Positions 1 through 7,800 of a stretch of DNA of 23,430 bases are shown here, in pieces. The first letter of the stretch is position 1; each line of letters starts with the position of its first letter. Below the pieces are notes generated by a model. That model was not told where the DNA came from. It did not search any database and was given only the letters and a program-made list of their open reading frames with translations. Source of the DNA: JBBIVP01 sp037439705 [NCBI: bacterium] (GTDB lineage: Bacteria > JBBIVP01); NCBI GenBank assembly GCA_037439705.1, contig JBBIVP010000009.1, positions 1-23,430 on the forward strand. Direction: 5' to 3'. Position numbers and translations under genes: made by a program.

Positions 1-1081
1 GAACTTCCTGAAGGATAACTATCCTTCTCGTTTTCTCTTCAGGTGGGACATCGTCAGTAAGTTTTTCTGCAGATGTGCCAGGTCTTGGGGAGTATTTGAA
101 AGAGAAGAAGTTGTCAAACCGAACCTCTTCTACCAGTGATAAGGTATCTTTAAAGTCTTTTTCCGTTTCAGACGGAAATCCAACTATGAAATCGCTTGTA
201 ATAGCAATATCAGGTCTTACACTTCTCAACTTCTTTACGAGCATTAAATAATCCTCCCTCGTGTACTTTCTGTTCATTCTCTTAAGGATTCTGTTTGAAC
301 CGGATTGTGCAGGAAGATGAATTTGCTCGCAGAGTTTTTCAACTTCTCCAAAACACTTTATTATATCATCTGTAAGGTCTTTCGGGTTGGATGTCAAAAA
401 CCTTATCCTCTTTATTCCATCTATGAGGGAAATTTTTTTGATTAAATCAGCAAGGGATATCCCGAATTCCTTTCCGTAGGAATTCACATTCTGTCCGAGA
501 AGTATGACTTCTTTGATTCCATTTTCTGCATGTGCTTCACATTCCTTTAAAATATCTTCCATACTTCTTGAAATCTCCCTTCCCCTTACAAAAGGAACTA
601 TGCAGTAGGAGCAGAAGTTGTCGCAACCTTCCATTATTGTTACATAAGCCTTTACTTTTCCCATATATGTGCTTTCAAAATTCCGCTTTCCATCTCCTTT
701 CCTTTCGGTGAGAATTATCTTCCTTTCTCCCCCTTCTATTCTTTCTAATAATTTTTGGAAAGAAGAAAGGGCAGGCGGTCCCATTACAAAGTCCAGAAAC
801 GGGACCCCTTCAAATAAATTTTCCTTTCTCTCCTGTGCCACACATCCTGTAATACCAATTAAAGCCCCCCTTTTTTTGAATCTTTTCAACCTTCCAAGAA
901 GACTTAATGCCTTGTGCTCGGATTTTGACCTCACACTGCAGGTATTTACGATTATTATGTCAGCAGAAGATGGTTCATCAACCTCCTCATACCCCATTGA
1001 GAGCATAACCCCCCTCATCCTTTCGCTGTCGTCCTCATTCATCTGACATCCGAAAGTCTTTATGTAAAACCTTTTTCCCAT
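1..1081 (-). CDS. miaB: tRNA-2-methylthio-N6-dimethylallyladenosine synthase MiaB, 3' end cut by the window
   Basis: MiaB is a radical SAM methylthiotransferase that adds a methylthio group to C2 of i6A37 in tRNAs reading UNN codons. Reading the minus strand from ATG at 1081 gives about 360 residues with no stop. The N-terminal UPF0004 domain carries the three cluster cysteines C12 (KTFGCQMN), C48 (VNTCSVR) and C80 (ITGCVAQ). The radical SAM triad C153, C157, C160 sits in EGCDNFCSYC, followed by IVPFVRGRE. The C-terminal TRAM domain would lie outside the window. The first ATG is favoured because it begins the conserved MGKRFYIKTFGCQMN start. It is divergent from xerC, with 133 bp between them. 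It is assigned to MiaB rather than MtaB or RimO by the QMNEDDSERM and NTCSVR segments. Confidence 0.95.
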   Translation of the reverse strand, partial: MGKRFYIKTFGCQMNEDDSERMRGVMLSMGYEEVDEPSSADIIIVNTCSVRSKSEHKALSLLGRLKRFKKRGALIGITGCVAQERKENLFEGVPFLDFVMGPPALSSFQKLLERIEGGERKIILTERKGDGKRNFESTYMGKVKAYVTIMEGCDNFCSYCIVPFVRGREISRSMEDILKECEAHAENGIKEVILLGQNVNSYGKEFGISLADLIKKISLIDGIKRIRFLTSNPKDLTDDIIKCFGEVEKLCEQIHLPAQSGSNRILKRMNRKYTREDYLMLVKKLRSVRPDIAITSDFIVGFPSETEKDFKDTLSLVEEVRFDNFFSFKYSPRPGTSAEKLTDDVPPEEKTRRIVILQEV

Positions 1082-1088
1082 GCATATT

Positions 1089-1117
1089 ATTTTCCTTTTT
1101 GTGATGAATTATTTCAA
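1089..1117 (-). promoter_or_regulatory. Candidate miaB promoter, near-leaderless
   Basis: On the minus strand, TTGAAA (1112-1117) is followed after 17 nt by GAAAAT (1089-1094). This ends 7 nt before the miaB ATG. The -10 matches the consensus at 4 of 6 positions, so this is the weakest of the promoters proposed here. An AGGA about 11 nt before the ATG could be a poor Shine-Dalgarno site, which would argue for a short leader instead. Confidence 0.35.
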
Positions 1118-1133
1118 GTGGAAGTATTTAGAA

Positions 1134-1151
1134 GGTGAGAACGTTCACTCC
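1134..1151. promoter_or_regulatory. Imperfect palindrome between miaB and xerC
   Basis: GGTGAGAACGTTCACTCC is an 18-bp imperfect palindrome with a perfect 8-bp core, GAACGTTC, centred at 1142/1143. It lies between the proposed -35 boxes of the divergent miaB and xerC promoters, upstream of both, where a dimeric regulator could bind. No second copy was noticed and no regulator is recognised, so the operator role is inference. Confidence 0.3.
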
Positions 1152-1177
1152 TGTATCAGCACGAATAGGGTCGGGAT

Positions 1178-1206
1178 TTGCTTTTTTTCTGTTTATTTAT
1201 TATCTT
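1178..1206 (+). promoter_or_regulatory. Candidate leaderless promoter of xerC-hslVU
   Basis: TTGCTT (1178-1183), a 17-nt spacer, then TATCTT (1201-1206) ends 8 nt before the xerC ATG. Transcription should start at about the A of the ATG. No Shine-Dalgarno sequence lies in the AT-rich stretch before the start. The same TATCTT -10 is seen upstream of nfeD. Confidence 0.5.
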
Positions 1207-1214
1207 TTATATAA

Positions 1215-2090
1215 ATGGTAAAAAAGGATTTTTTAAAAAGTTTTTGTGAATTTCTTAAAAAGGAGAAAGGAGCTTCCTTACACACGATAAGGGCTTACAG
1301 AAAAGATGTAGAGGGGTTTCTTGATTTTCTCAAAAAAAATTATTCAATTTCCGTGGAGAATACAAAGCCCCTTCATATAAGGGCATTCCTTGTTTCTTTA
1401 AAAAATCTCAAGAAAAGTTCATCGTTCAGGAAAATTTCAGCCATAAGAACCTTTTTTAATTATCTTATATATGAGGGGAAAACAGAGGTAAATCCTGCAT
1501 CCCTGATAGAAATGAGGGGCAGGGAGAGGAAACTTCCTTCATTCCTTAGCGTGGAAGAGGTTTTTTCCATTCTTGATTCAGAAGTGGTAATGGAATCAAA
1601 AAGGGATAGGGCTATTCTGGAATTTCTTTATGACACAGGGCTTAGAATTTCAGAACTTCTTTCTTTGAGGTTGAAAGACATTGACCTTAAAGAAAGGGTT
1701 GTTCTTGTTAAAGGAAAAAGGGGGAAGGAAAGGATTGTTCCCGTTGGAAAAAAGGCTGTAAGGGCTGTTGAGGAATATCTGTGCGAAAGAAATGAAACAA
1801 ATCCCGAATCCTTTCTTTTTTGGGGAAGAAATAATAAGCCATTATCAGACAGAACCGTGAGGAGGCTCGTTAAGAAATACAGCATTTTATGCGGGATTCC
1901 AAAAAGAGTTACACCCCATACCATGAGGCATACCTACGCAACACATCTTCTTGAAAGCGGTGCAGATATAATAACCATTCAGGAACTTCTCGGGCATTCA
2001 ACCATAGCGAGCACCCAGCAATATCTTCATTCGTCTGTTGGAAGGCTCATGGAGGTTTATGATAGGACGCATCCAAGGGCCAAAAAATGA
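1215..2090 (+). CDS. xerC: Tyrosine recombinase XerC/XerD family
   Basis: This is a site-specific tyrosine recombinase of 291 residues, the usual Xer length, probably resolving chromosome dimers at a dif site. An N-terminal SAM-like core-binding domain (about 1-95) contains the typical HTIRAYRKD. The C-terminal catalytic domain carries R144 ([11 protein letters not shown]), a Lys in the VKGKRGKER hairpin (K166 or K168), H235 and R238 ([12 protein letters not shown]), H261 (LLGHSTI) and the nucleophile Y270 (QQYLH). All of the catalytic set is present, so it should be active. It heads an operon with hslV, whose ATG overlaps its TGA; linkage of xerC to hslVU (clpQY) is also known in Firmicutes. 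XerC and XerD cannot be separated by eye, and if only one Xer exists in this genome it may be XerH-like. No mobile-element context is present. Confidence 0.9.
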   Translation: MVKKDFLKSFCEFLKKEKGASLHTIRAYRKDVEGFLDFLKKNYSISVENTKPLHIRAFLVSLKNLKKSSSFRKISAIRTFFNYLIYEGKTEVNPASLIEMRGRERKLPSFLSVEEVFSILDSEVVMESKRDRAILEFLYDTGLRISELLSLRLKDIDLKERVVLVKGKRGKERIVPVGKKAVRAVEEYLCERNETNPESFLFWGRNNKPLSDRTVRRLVKKYSILCGIPKRVTPHTMRHTYATHLLESGADIITIQELLGHSTIASTQQYLHSSVGRLMEVYDRTHPRAKK

Positions 2091-2623
2091 AGGAGATTTT
2101 GAGAGGAACAACTGTTCTCTGTATAAGAAAGGGAGAAAAGGTTGTTATGAGCGCAGATGGGCAGGTGACATTGGGGAGCCTTGTGATGAAAAAAAATGCG
2201 AGGAAAATAAGACCTCTTCTTGAAGGAAGGGTGCTTGCGGGATTTGCAGGTGCCACTGCTGATGCCTTTGCTCTTTTTGAAAGGTTTGAGAAGAAACTGA
2301 ACGAATATGCGGGAAACCTTTTAAGGGCTTCGGTGGAACTGGCAAAGGAGTGGAGGACGGATAAATATCTTCAGAGACTTGAAGCAATGCTCCTTGTTGC
2401 TGATAAAATGAAAACACTTGTTATATCTGGAACGGGTGATGTAATAGAACCCGAGGATGAGGTCATAGCCATTGGTTCGGGAGGTGCATACGCTCAGGCT
2501 GCTGCAAAGGCTCTTCTACTTCACACCAATATGCCCATAAAAGAGATTGCACTTGAGGCTATGAAGATAGCTGCTTCTTTATGCATATATACCAATGAGC
2601 ATATAATTCTGGAGGAATTATGA
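2087..2623 (+). CDS. hslV: ATP-dependent protease HslUV, peptidase subunit HslV
   Basis: HslV (ClpQ) is the proteasome-like threonine peptidase that forms the double hexamer core of HslUV in the cytoplasm. At 178 residues it is near the family length. The N-terminus [15 protein letters not shown] fits removal of a short propeptide to expose Thr8 as the catalytic N-terminal threonine. Next comes the family motif [19 protein letters not shown], then the helix [13 protein letters not shown] and the conserved [18 protein letters not shown]. The ATGA overlap with xerC and the overlap with hslU at the other end indicate translational coupling. An AAGGG lies about 8 nt before the ATG. Confidence 0.97.
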   Translation: MKEILRGTTVLCIRKGEKVVMSADGQVTLGSLVMKKNARKIRPLLEGRVLAGFAGATADAFALFERFEKKLNEYAGNLLRASVELAKEWRTDKYLQRLEAMLLVADKMKTLVISGTGDVIEPEDEVIAIGSGGAYAQAAAKALLLHTNMPIKEIALEAMKIAASLCIYTNEHIILEEL

Positions 2624-3978
2624 TGGAGATAGTAGAAGTTGACAGGATGGAATTTTTGACTCCAAATCAGATAGTGAGGGAACTTGACAAATACATTGTT
2701 GGGCAGAAGGAAGCAAAGAGGGCGGTTGCTATTGCACTTAGAAACAGGTGGAGGAGGATGAGAGTTAACGGTAAGATGAAAGAAGAAATATCTCCGAAGA
2801 ACATTATTATGATAGGTCCTACAGGAGTTGGAAAAACAGAAATAGCGAGGAGACTTGCCCGTCTTGTTGATGCTCCGTTCATAAAAGTGGAGGCAACAAG
2901 GTACACCGAGGTTGGATATGTGGGGAGGGATGTGGAATCCATAATAAGAGATCTGGTGAACATATCTGTTAACGAGGAAAAGGCACGGGAGAAAAAGAAG
3001 GTTTTTGAGAAAGCGAAGCAGAACGCTGAAGAGAGGCTACTTCATATTCTTTATCAGACATTTTCAAAAAAATATAAGAGCCAATCTGAGGAAGAACAGA
3101 TTACAAAGGGAAAATTAAGAAGTCTTCTCAGGGATAAGATGTTGGAGGAGGAGTACATAGAACTTGATGCAAAAGACCAGTTCATGCCTGTGGTTGAGAT
3201 TGTGGGAGGAATTGGTGGATTTGAAGAAATAGAAACACATCTGAGAGAAATGCTTGGAGGTATGTTTCCTGGTAGAGAAAGGAAAAGAAGGATGCAAGTC
3301 AAAGATGCACGGGAGTTCCTCGTTGAGGAGGAAGCGGAAAAACTTATAGATAATTCAAAGGTTATAAAGAATGCTATAAAAAGGGTTGAAGAACTTGGGA
3401 TAGTTTTTATAGATGAGATAGACAAAATTGCTGGAAGAGAAAAGGGATATGGTCCTGATGTTTCAAGGGAGGGTGTTCAGAGGGATTTGATTCCCATTGT
3501 GGAAGGTACAACTGTAAATACCAGATATGGACCGGTAAAAACAGAACACATACTTTTTATAGCAGCAGGTGCATTTCATGTCTCAAAACCATCTGACCTC
3601 ATTCCAGAGATTCAGGGCAGATTTCCAATAAGGGTGGAACTTACTCCTCTCGGCAAGGATGATTTTGTGAGAATTCTGACAGAGCCTGAGAGTGCGCTTA
3701 CGAAACAATACGAGGAGCTTCTCAGAACCGAAGGTATTGAACTGGTTTTTGATAATCAGGCAATTGAAGAAATTGCAAGTATTGCAGCAGAGATAAACAG
3801 CAGAAGCGAAGACATAGGGGCAAGAAGGCTTCATACGGTTATGGAAAAACTCCTTGAAGACATCCTTTTTGAATCTCCCGATATAGGAACCAGAAAAATT
3901 GTTATAACAAAGGATTATGTGATTCAAAAATTAAGAAGCCTCCTGAAAGACGAGGACATAACGAGATACATTCTCTGA
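2620..3978 (+). CDS. hslU: HslUV protease, AAA+ unfoldase subunit HslU
   Basis: HslU (ClpY) is the hexameric ATPase that unfolds substrates and feeds them to HslV. The 452 residues show Walker A GPTGVGKT (66-73), the pore loop GYVG (99-102), the family-specific I domain (about 110-240, Lys/Glu-rich with GGIGGFEE), Walker [11 protein letters not shown] (261-270) and a sensor-2 region around [14 protein letters not shown]. The extreme C-terminus TRYIL is the tail that docks into HslV and triggers the peptidase, so the pair should be functional. A GGAGGAATT ribosome site precedes two consecutive ATGs (2620 and 2623). The second is better spaced, so the true start may be one codon in. It overlaps the hslV stop and touches the following response regulator. 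Confidence 0.97.
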   Translation: MMEIVEVDRMEFLTPNQIVRELDKYIVGQKEAKRAVAIALRNRWRRMRVNGKMKEEISPKNIIMIGPTGVGKTEIARRLARLVDAPFIKVEATRYTEVGYVGRDVESIIRDLVNISVNEEKAREKKKVFEKAKQNAEERLLHILYQTFSKKYKSQSEEEQITKGKLRSLLRDKMLEEEYIELDAKDQFMPVVEIVGGIGGFEEIETHLREMLGGMFPGRERKRRMQVKDAREFLVEEEAEKLIDNSKVIKNAIKRVEELGIVFIDEIDKIAGREKGYGPDVSREGVQRDLIPIVEGTTVNTRYGPVKTEHILFIAAGAFHVSKPSDLIPEIQGRFPIRVELTPLGKDDFVRILTEPESALTKQYEELLRTEGIELVFDNQAIEEIASIAAEINSRSEDIGARRLHTVMEKLLEDILFESPDIGTRKIVITKDYVIQKLRSLLKDEDITRYIL

Positions 3979-5423
3979 TGGAAAGAATTCTTGTAGTAGA
4001 TGATGACATAGAAGTAGCAAAGGATATAAAGGAGGTGCTTTCGCAATCCTATGAGGTTGACTTTACAGTCGACGGCAAAGAAGCCCTGAAGATGTTTTCT
4101 GAAAGAGATTATGCACTTGTTCTTGTAGACATAATTATGCCGGGTATGCACGGAATTGATGTTTTGAAGGAAATAAAGGCAAAGAAAAAAGAAACGAAGG
4201 TTATAATGATGGCAACTCCTCTTGAAAAAATTCTTGTTGAAAAGGCTCTTCAGATGGGAGCGGATGATTTTATAAAAAAACCAATAAATGTAGAAGAGCT
4301 TTTTAAAAAAATCAGCGTTTCCGTTGAGGAAAAACAAGTAGTTTCTCTTCCCCAAAAACCTGACCTTTTTGAGGTTCTTTCAGGCCTGCAAAAGGAATTT
4401 CTTGAAGGAAAGATGAAAACAGAAAGCGATGTTCTCCATTCCATACTTGCTTCTTTGAGCAAATTATTAATGGCAGAAAGGGTTTCGGTCACCATAATAG
4501 ATAAGGAGTCAGGAACCCTCAGGCCATTTCAGGGTATAGGCGTGGAATTTAAAGATGAAGGAGGACCATTCCTGAAGGTTGGAGAAGGAATTGCGGGGAA
4601 GGTGGCTTTGACAGGAGAGCCAATCCTTGTGAAAAATCTTGAAAAAGAAGGGCTTCCGCCGTCAAGGTATGGCTACAAATACAAAACCCAATCTTTTATA
4701 TGTGCTCCAATAAAGGTGAGGGGAGAAGTTATAGGGGTTATAAGCGTTAACGACAAATTGAGCAGGGAAAGTTTTACAGAAGATGACCTTTCTCTTCTCC
4801 TCACATTTTCCTCACAGGTTGCCTCAATTATTGACAGTGTCCTTTCAAGGATTGAAATGGAAGAACTGGAATTGAAAAAAAAGATATCCGAAAGTATGCT
4901 CTCACTACTTCTTTCTGGGCTGGAGCCATCTTTCATATACAATGGAATTTTTGAACTGGTGAAAGAATTTTTGGAGGCAGAAATAATGTGGATTGTGGTT
5001 GAGGAACCTGGAACCGGAGATTTTCACCTTGAATATGCAGGAGGTGTGGAATTTAAGAAAACTCCTCTCAAGGGGATTTATAAAGGATTAACCGGGAAGG
5101 TGATATATAGCAAGCGCCCTGTAAAATCGTCTGATTTGAAAGAAAGCTTTTCCGAGAGTGAGATTTATTTCGCTCAAAAAATCAGGGATTGGATTGGTTC
5201 TCCAATTCTCCTGAGGGGGAGACACATAGGAGGTTTTTTTGTGGCTAACAAAATAAGTGGGGCATTTGCTCAAAAAGATGCAGAGAACCTTTCGTTTCTT
5301 GCAAAATTTTCCGCTCTTGCCCTAAAGGAGTTCTGGCTCCACGAAAACCTCGTAAAAGCCCTTGACCAGATAACAGAAAAGGAACTGGAGCTTGAAGAAA
5401 TAAAAAAAGGATCCAGAGTTTAG
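3978..5423 (+). CDS. Response regulator with two GAF-like domains and no recognisable output domain
   Basis: The receiver domain (about 1-118) has the acidic pair D8/D9, phosphoacceptor D51 (LVLVDIIMPGMHG), T80 and K101 (IKKP), so it should be phosphorylated by a partner kinase. GAF domain 1 spans about 140-290 (the GEGIAGKVALTGEPILVKNL and ICAPIKVRGEVIGVISV segments are diagnostic). A second, more divergent GAF-like region lies at about 305-455 (YKGLTGKVIYSKRPVKSSDL, IGSPILLRGRHIGGFFVANK). The last 30 residues look like a short coiled coil. No HTH, GGDEF, HD-GYP, PP2C or kinase motif is visible, so the output is unknown and may be protein-protein. Its ATG overlaps the hslU stop by one base (TGATG), implying coupling to the protease operon. 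The stop overlaps that of the convergent radical SAM gene. Confidence 0.85.
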   Translation: MERILVVDDDIEVAKDIKEVLSQSYEVDFTVDGKEALKMFSERDYALVLVDIIMPGMHGIDVLKEIKAKKKETKVIMMATPLEKILVEKALQMGADDFIKKPINVEELFKKISVSVEEKQVVSLPQKPDLFEVLSGLQKEFLEGKMKTESDVLHSILASLSKLLMAERVSVTIIDKESGTLRPFQGIGVEFKDEGGPFLKVGEGIAGKVALTGEPILVKNLEKEGLPPSRYGYKYKTQSFICAPIKVRGEVIGVISVNDKLSRESFTEDDLSLLLTFSSQVASIIDSVLSRIEMEELELKKKISESMLSLLLSGLEPSFIYNGIFELVKEFLEAEIMWIVVEEPGTGDFHLEYAGGVEFKKTPLKGIYKGLTGKVIYSKRPVKSSDLKESFSESEIYFAQKIRDWIGSPILLRGRHIGGFFVANKISGAFAQKDAENLSFLAKFSALALKEFWLHENLVKALDQITEKELELEEIKKGSRV

Positions 5424-7066
5424 TAAGTATTTCTCAAATTATAAAATGTCACCTTCGTCTTTGGCTGAATGACATCCCCAAAAAATTTAATCTGTATCTC
5501 CTTCTTTTTACCCAGCATAAAGAGGGATGTGCCTAAGAGGTAATCTATTGGACCCATTTTTCCAAAATCCCTTTCAATCTCTTTCCTTAGAGTTCTGATT
5601 CTTTCAGCCATTTCTTTTTTTGGAACAAGCTTTTCTGCTGCCCACAGGATTGGTTTATAAATTCTCGTTCTCTTTTTTATTTTTTCAGCCCTTCTTTTGA
5701 GAACAGGACTTTTTGAATTCAAAAGGTTGGGATATGCTCTGTAATCCACTTCAATGGCTCTGACAAGGGTTGGACCGAGTTCATAATAATCTTTGAGATA
5801 TGCCTCCCTCTGCAGGATTTCAGATTCGTAAGGAGTAAAATGCGGATGTTTGAACCATATCTGTTTGAAGCCGTGCCTGTCTTCAAGAGAGATTGAGTGC
5901 AGAATCCTGTTTTCCTTCAACATCTTCTTCCATAGAGTTGTCCCCTGAGCAATGGATAGATGTGCGAACTGGCTGAAGGTTGGCTTCATTGAAAGATGCC
6001 AGTTTATGTCCTCCCACACATTTTCCTTGGTATGTTCGTCAAGGCAGAGAATGGAAGAAAGAACGGTCTTTATCCCGAAACTTTCAAGTTCTTTTACAAG
6101 AGCTGGAAGGTCAACATTTATGTTCTTTGGGTAAAGCCTGAATTTTGATTCAATTCCAAGCCATACTATTCCAAGTCCAAGTTCTGCAAGAAATTCAGGT
6201 TCATATTTTATGAGATTATTTGCCGAACTGAAAGAAAGCGAAATCTCGTAATCCTTTTCCTTTCCAACTATGAGTGAATGAAGTTCTTTTACCTTATCTT
6301 CGTCCTTGAAGAAGTTTTCATCCCCTACAAATGCAAATCTCTTTACTCCATATTTTCCCTCCTGTTCGTTCATTATTTCAAAAATTTCCCTTCCGGTGTT
6401 CAAAAAGGGAATGTATCCTCCTTCAAAAAATTGTCCTGTTGAACAGAAATCACATCTTTCATAACATCCCACCCCTGTTGCTATCATTGAAACGAGATGC
6501 CCTCTTTCCATTGATATTCCGAGTTTCCTCATCGTTTCTCCGATAAGATGTACAGGAATGCCCATTACTTCAAGGACTGACATAAATACTGGAGGATGCC
6601 TGAAGGAAAATTGAACGGGTTTTCCAAGAAGACTTCTCATAAACCTTATTCCCTCACCCCTGCACACATAGTCTACATCAACTATTCTTTCAATGTCATC
6701 AATCATCGTGCCAAAACCACCTATTATGATTTTTGATTTTGGAGAAACCTCTTTTATTATTTCTACCATCTTTTTCATCTTCAAAAAATTTGGCTGGATA
6801 AAGGTTATTCCGATGTATTCATAACATTTCTTTATTTCTTCTATGAATCTCTTTATGGTTGGCCAGTCCAAAACTGTAACAGGAGTATCAATGTTTGCTG
6901 CTATGACATGAAGGTTGAGGGAAGGGTACCTTTCCCTGAAACTGAATATTCCCTGATAACGGGTGAGTTGATTGTGAGAGAGTTCCGGTATGTTTTCCTT
7001 TCTTCCAAACTGGTCGTCCACACCGCACGGTTTAAATATAGATGTAAGAAGGACTTTTTTTTCCAT
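5420..7066 (-). CDS. Radical SAM protein with N-terminal B12-binding-like domain, function unknown
   Basis: The protein has 548 residues from the ATG at 7066. Residues 1 to about 150 resemble the Rossmann-like cobalamin-binding fold of B12-radical SAM proteins (a YIGITFIQPNF strand, a KIIIGGFGTMIDD strand-loop, then DYVCRGEG), but the DxHxxG cobalamin-ligand motif is not seen. The 4Fe-4S site is CYERCDFC (C201, C205, C208), followed by a TIM-barrel-like region with FVGDENFF and IVWLGIESK. The C-terminal 150 residues are basic and unassigned. A GTG at 7084 would add six residues. The ATG is preferred because a promoter -10 ends 8 nt before it and the GTG falls inside that promoter. It is divergent from a GNAT gene across a shared inverted repeat. 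The substrate cannot be told from the sequence. Confidence 0.8.
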   Translation of the reverse strand: MEKKVLLTSIFKPCGVDDQFGRKENIPELSHNQLTRYQGIFSFRERYPSLNLHVIAANIDTPVTVLDWPTIKRFIEEIKKCYEYIGITFIQPNFLKMKKMVEIIKEVSPKSKIIIGGFGTMIDDIERIVDVDYVCRGEGIRFMRSLLGKPVQFSFRHPPVFMSVLEVMGIPVHLIGETMRKLGISMERGHLVSMIATGVGCYERCDFCSTGQFFEGGYIPFLNTGREIFEIMNEQEGKYGVKRFAFVGDENFFKDEDKVKELHSLIVGKEKDYEISLSFSSANNLIKYEPEFLAELGLGIVWLGIESKFRLYPKNINVDLPALVKELESFGIKTVLSSILCLDEHTKENVWEDINWHLSMKPTFSQFAHLSIAQGTTLWKKMLKENRILHSISLEDRHGFKQIWFKHPHFTPYESEILQREAYLKDYYELGPTLVRAIEVDYRAYPNLLNSKSPVLKRRAEKIKKRTRIYKPILWAAEKLVPKKEMAERIRTLRKEIERDFGKMGPIDYLLGTSLFMLGKKKEIQIKFFGDVIQPKTKVTFYNLRNTY

Positions 7067-7074
7067 CAGATTGA

Positions 7075-7103
7075 ATAATAACACACCTACCCCATTTTTC
7101 CAA
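7075..7103 (-). promoter_or_regulatory. Candidate leaderless promoter of the radical SAM gene
   Basis: On the minus strand TTGGAA (7098-7103), a 17-nt spacer, and TATTAT (7075-7080, 5 of 6 to consensus) end 8 nt before the ATG at 7066. Transcription should begin at or within two bases of the start codon. This placement decides the start: the upstream GTG at 7084 would lie before the transcript begins. Confidence 0.55.
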
Positions 7104-7120
7104 AAGGTCTTGACTTTTTG
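7101..7120. promoter_or_regulatory. Inverted repeat over both -35 boxes of the divergent radical SAM and GNAT promoters
   Basis: CAAAAGGTC-TT-GACTTTTTG is an inverted repeat with 8 of 9 complementary pairs around a 2-nt centre (7110-7111). Its left arm overlaps the radical SAM -35 (7098-7103) and its right half covers the GNAT -35 (7110-7115). A dimeric protein bound here would block or recruit polymerase at both promoters. The geometry is seen directly; the operator role is inference. Confidence 0.45.
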
Positions 7121-7140
7121 AGAGCATTCGTGATTATAAT
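7110..7140 (+). promoter_or_regulatory. Candidate leaderless promoter of the GNAT gene
   Basis: TTGACT (7110-7115) and a perfect TATAAT (7135-7140) are separated by 19 nt, longer than the optimal 17. The -10 ends 6 nt before the ATG, so position +1 would be the A of the start codon. The long spacer could mean that activation needs a regulator at the overlapping inverted repeat. Confidence 0.55.
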
Positions 7141-7146
7141 AAACTT

Positions 7147-7761
7147 ATGAAGGTAATTTTGAGAGATTATCCGAAGGAATTTACGCTGAAGGACAAAAAA
7201 ACGAAAGTGGTTTTAAGACCCATGGAGGCTTCTGACAGAAATGCCCTTCTAAAATTCTTCCTGACTCTGAGCGAGAAAGACCTCCTTTATCTGAGGGATG
7301 ATGTGACAAAGGAAGAGACAATAGACAAGTGGATTAAGAACATAAATTATGAAAGGGTATTTCCCCTTCTTGCAATTCACGAAAAATCAATAGTTGCAGA
7401 CGGAACCCTCCACAGGAATGAGTTCAGCTGGACAAGGCATGTGGGAGAGATAAGAATAGTGGTTGCTGAAAAATTCAGAAGGAAAGGGCTCGGCTTTATT
7501 ATTCTGAAAGAGTTATTTTACATTGCTCTTCGCATGGGACTTCACAAGATAATTGCTGAGGTTGTAGAAGATGACCTTTCGGGAGTGAGGATGTTTGAAA
7601 AACTCGGGTTTCAGAAAGAGGCACTTCTGAAGAACCATGTAATGGACCACAGAGCAGTAAAACACAACCTTCTTATTATGAGCAACGATGTGGAGGCTCT
7701 TCTGAGGCACATGGCAGATCTGGAGAAAGAACTTTTTCCTTCAAGACCTATGGAAGGATAG
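7147..7761 (+). CDS. GNAT family N-acetyltransferase
   Basis: This 204-residue protein has one GNAT fold. The acetyl-CoA binding motif A is IRIVVAEKFRRKGLGFIIL, with the pyrophosphate loop RRKGLG at 111-116. The following VVEDDLSGVRMFEKLGF is the usual motif B helix-strand. The N-terminus (VVLRPMEASDRNALLKFF) is typical of RimI/PhnO-like proteins. The substrate is unknown; small-molecule amine or protein N-terminal acetylation are both possible. There is no Shine-Dalgarno site, but a consensus -10 lies 6 nt before the ATG. It is divergent from the radical SAM gene and 39 bp ahead of nfeD, which has its own promoter in that gap. Confidence 0.85.
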   Translation: MKVILRDYPKEFTLKDKKTKVVLRPMEASDRNALLKFFLTLSEKDLLYLRDDVTKEETIDKWIKNINYERVFPLLAIHEKSIVADGTLHRNEFSWTRHVGEIRIVVAEKFRRKGLGFIILKELFYIALRMGLHKIIAEVVEDDLSGVRMFEKLGFQKEALLKNHVMDHRAVKHNLLIMSNDVEALLRHMADLEKELFPSRPMEG

Positions 7762-7765
7762 TTAT

Positions 7766-7794
7766 TTGACATAAGTTATTTTATCTTATATCTT
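7766..7794 (+). promoter_or_regulatory. Leaderless promoter of nfeD
   Basis: A perfect TTGACA (7766-7771), a 17-nt spacer and TATCTT (7789-7794) end 6 nt before the nfeD ATG. This is the best-formed promoter in the window. There is no room for an untranslated leader or Shine-Dalgarno site. Confidence 0.65.
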
Positions 7795-7800
7795 TAAAAT

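Noticed and set aside
669-1046. Open frame of 125 codons on the plus strand
   Set aside because: It is antisense to miaB, whose frame shows all conserved cysteines; the plus-strand product has no recognisable features.
1215-2090. xerC as an integrase of a mobile element
   Set aside because: It is the normal Xer length, operonic with hslVU, with no attachment-site repeats, tRNA or phage genes nearby.
7067-7084. GTG at 7084 as start of the radical SAM gene
   Set aside because: It falls in the proposed promoter, upstream of the likely transcription start, and adds six residues with no conserved content.
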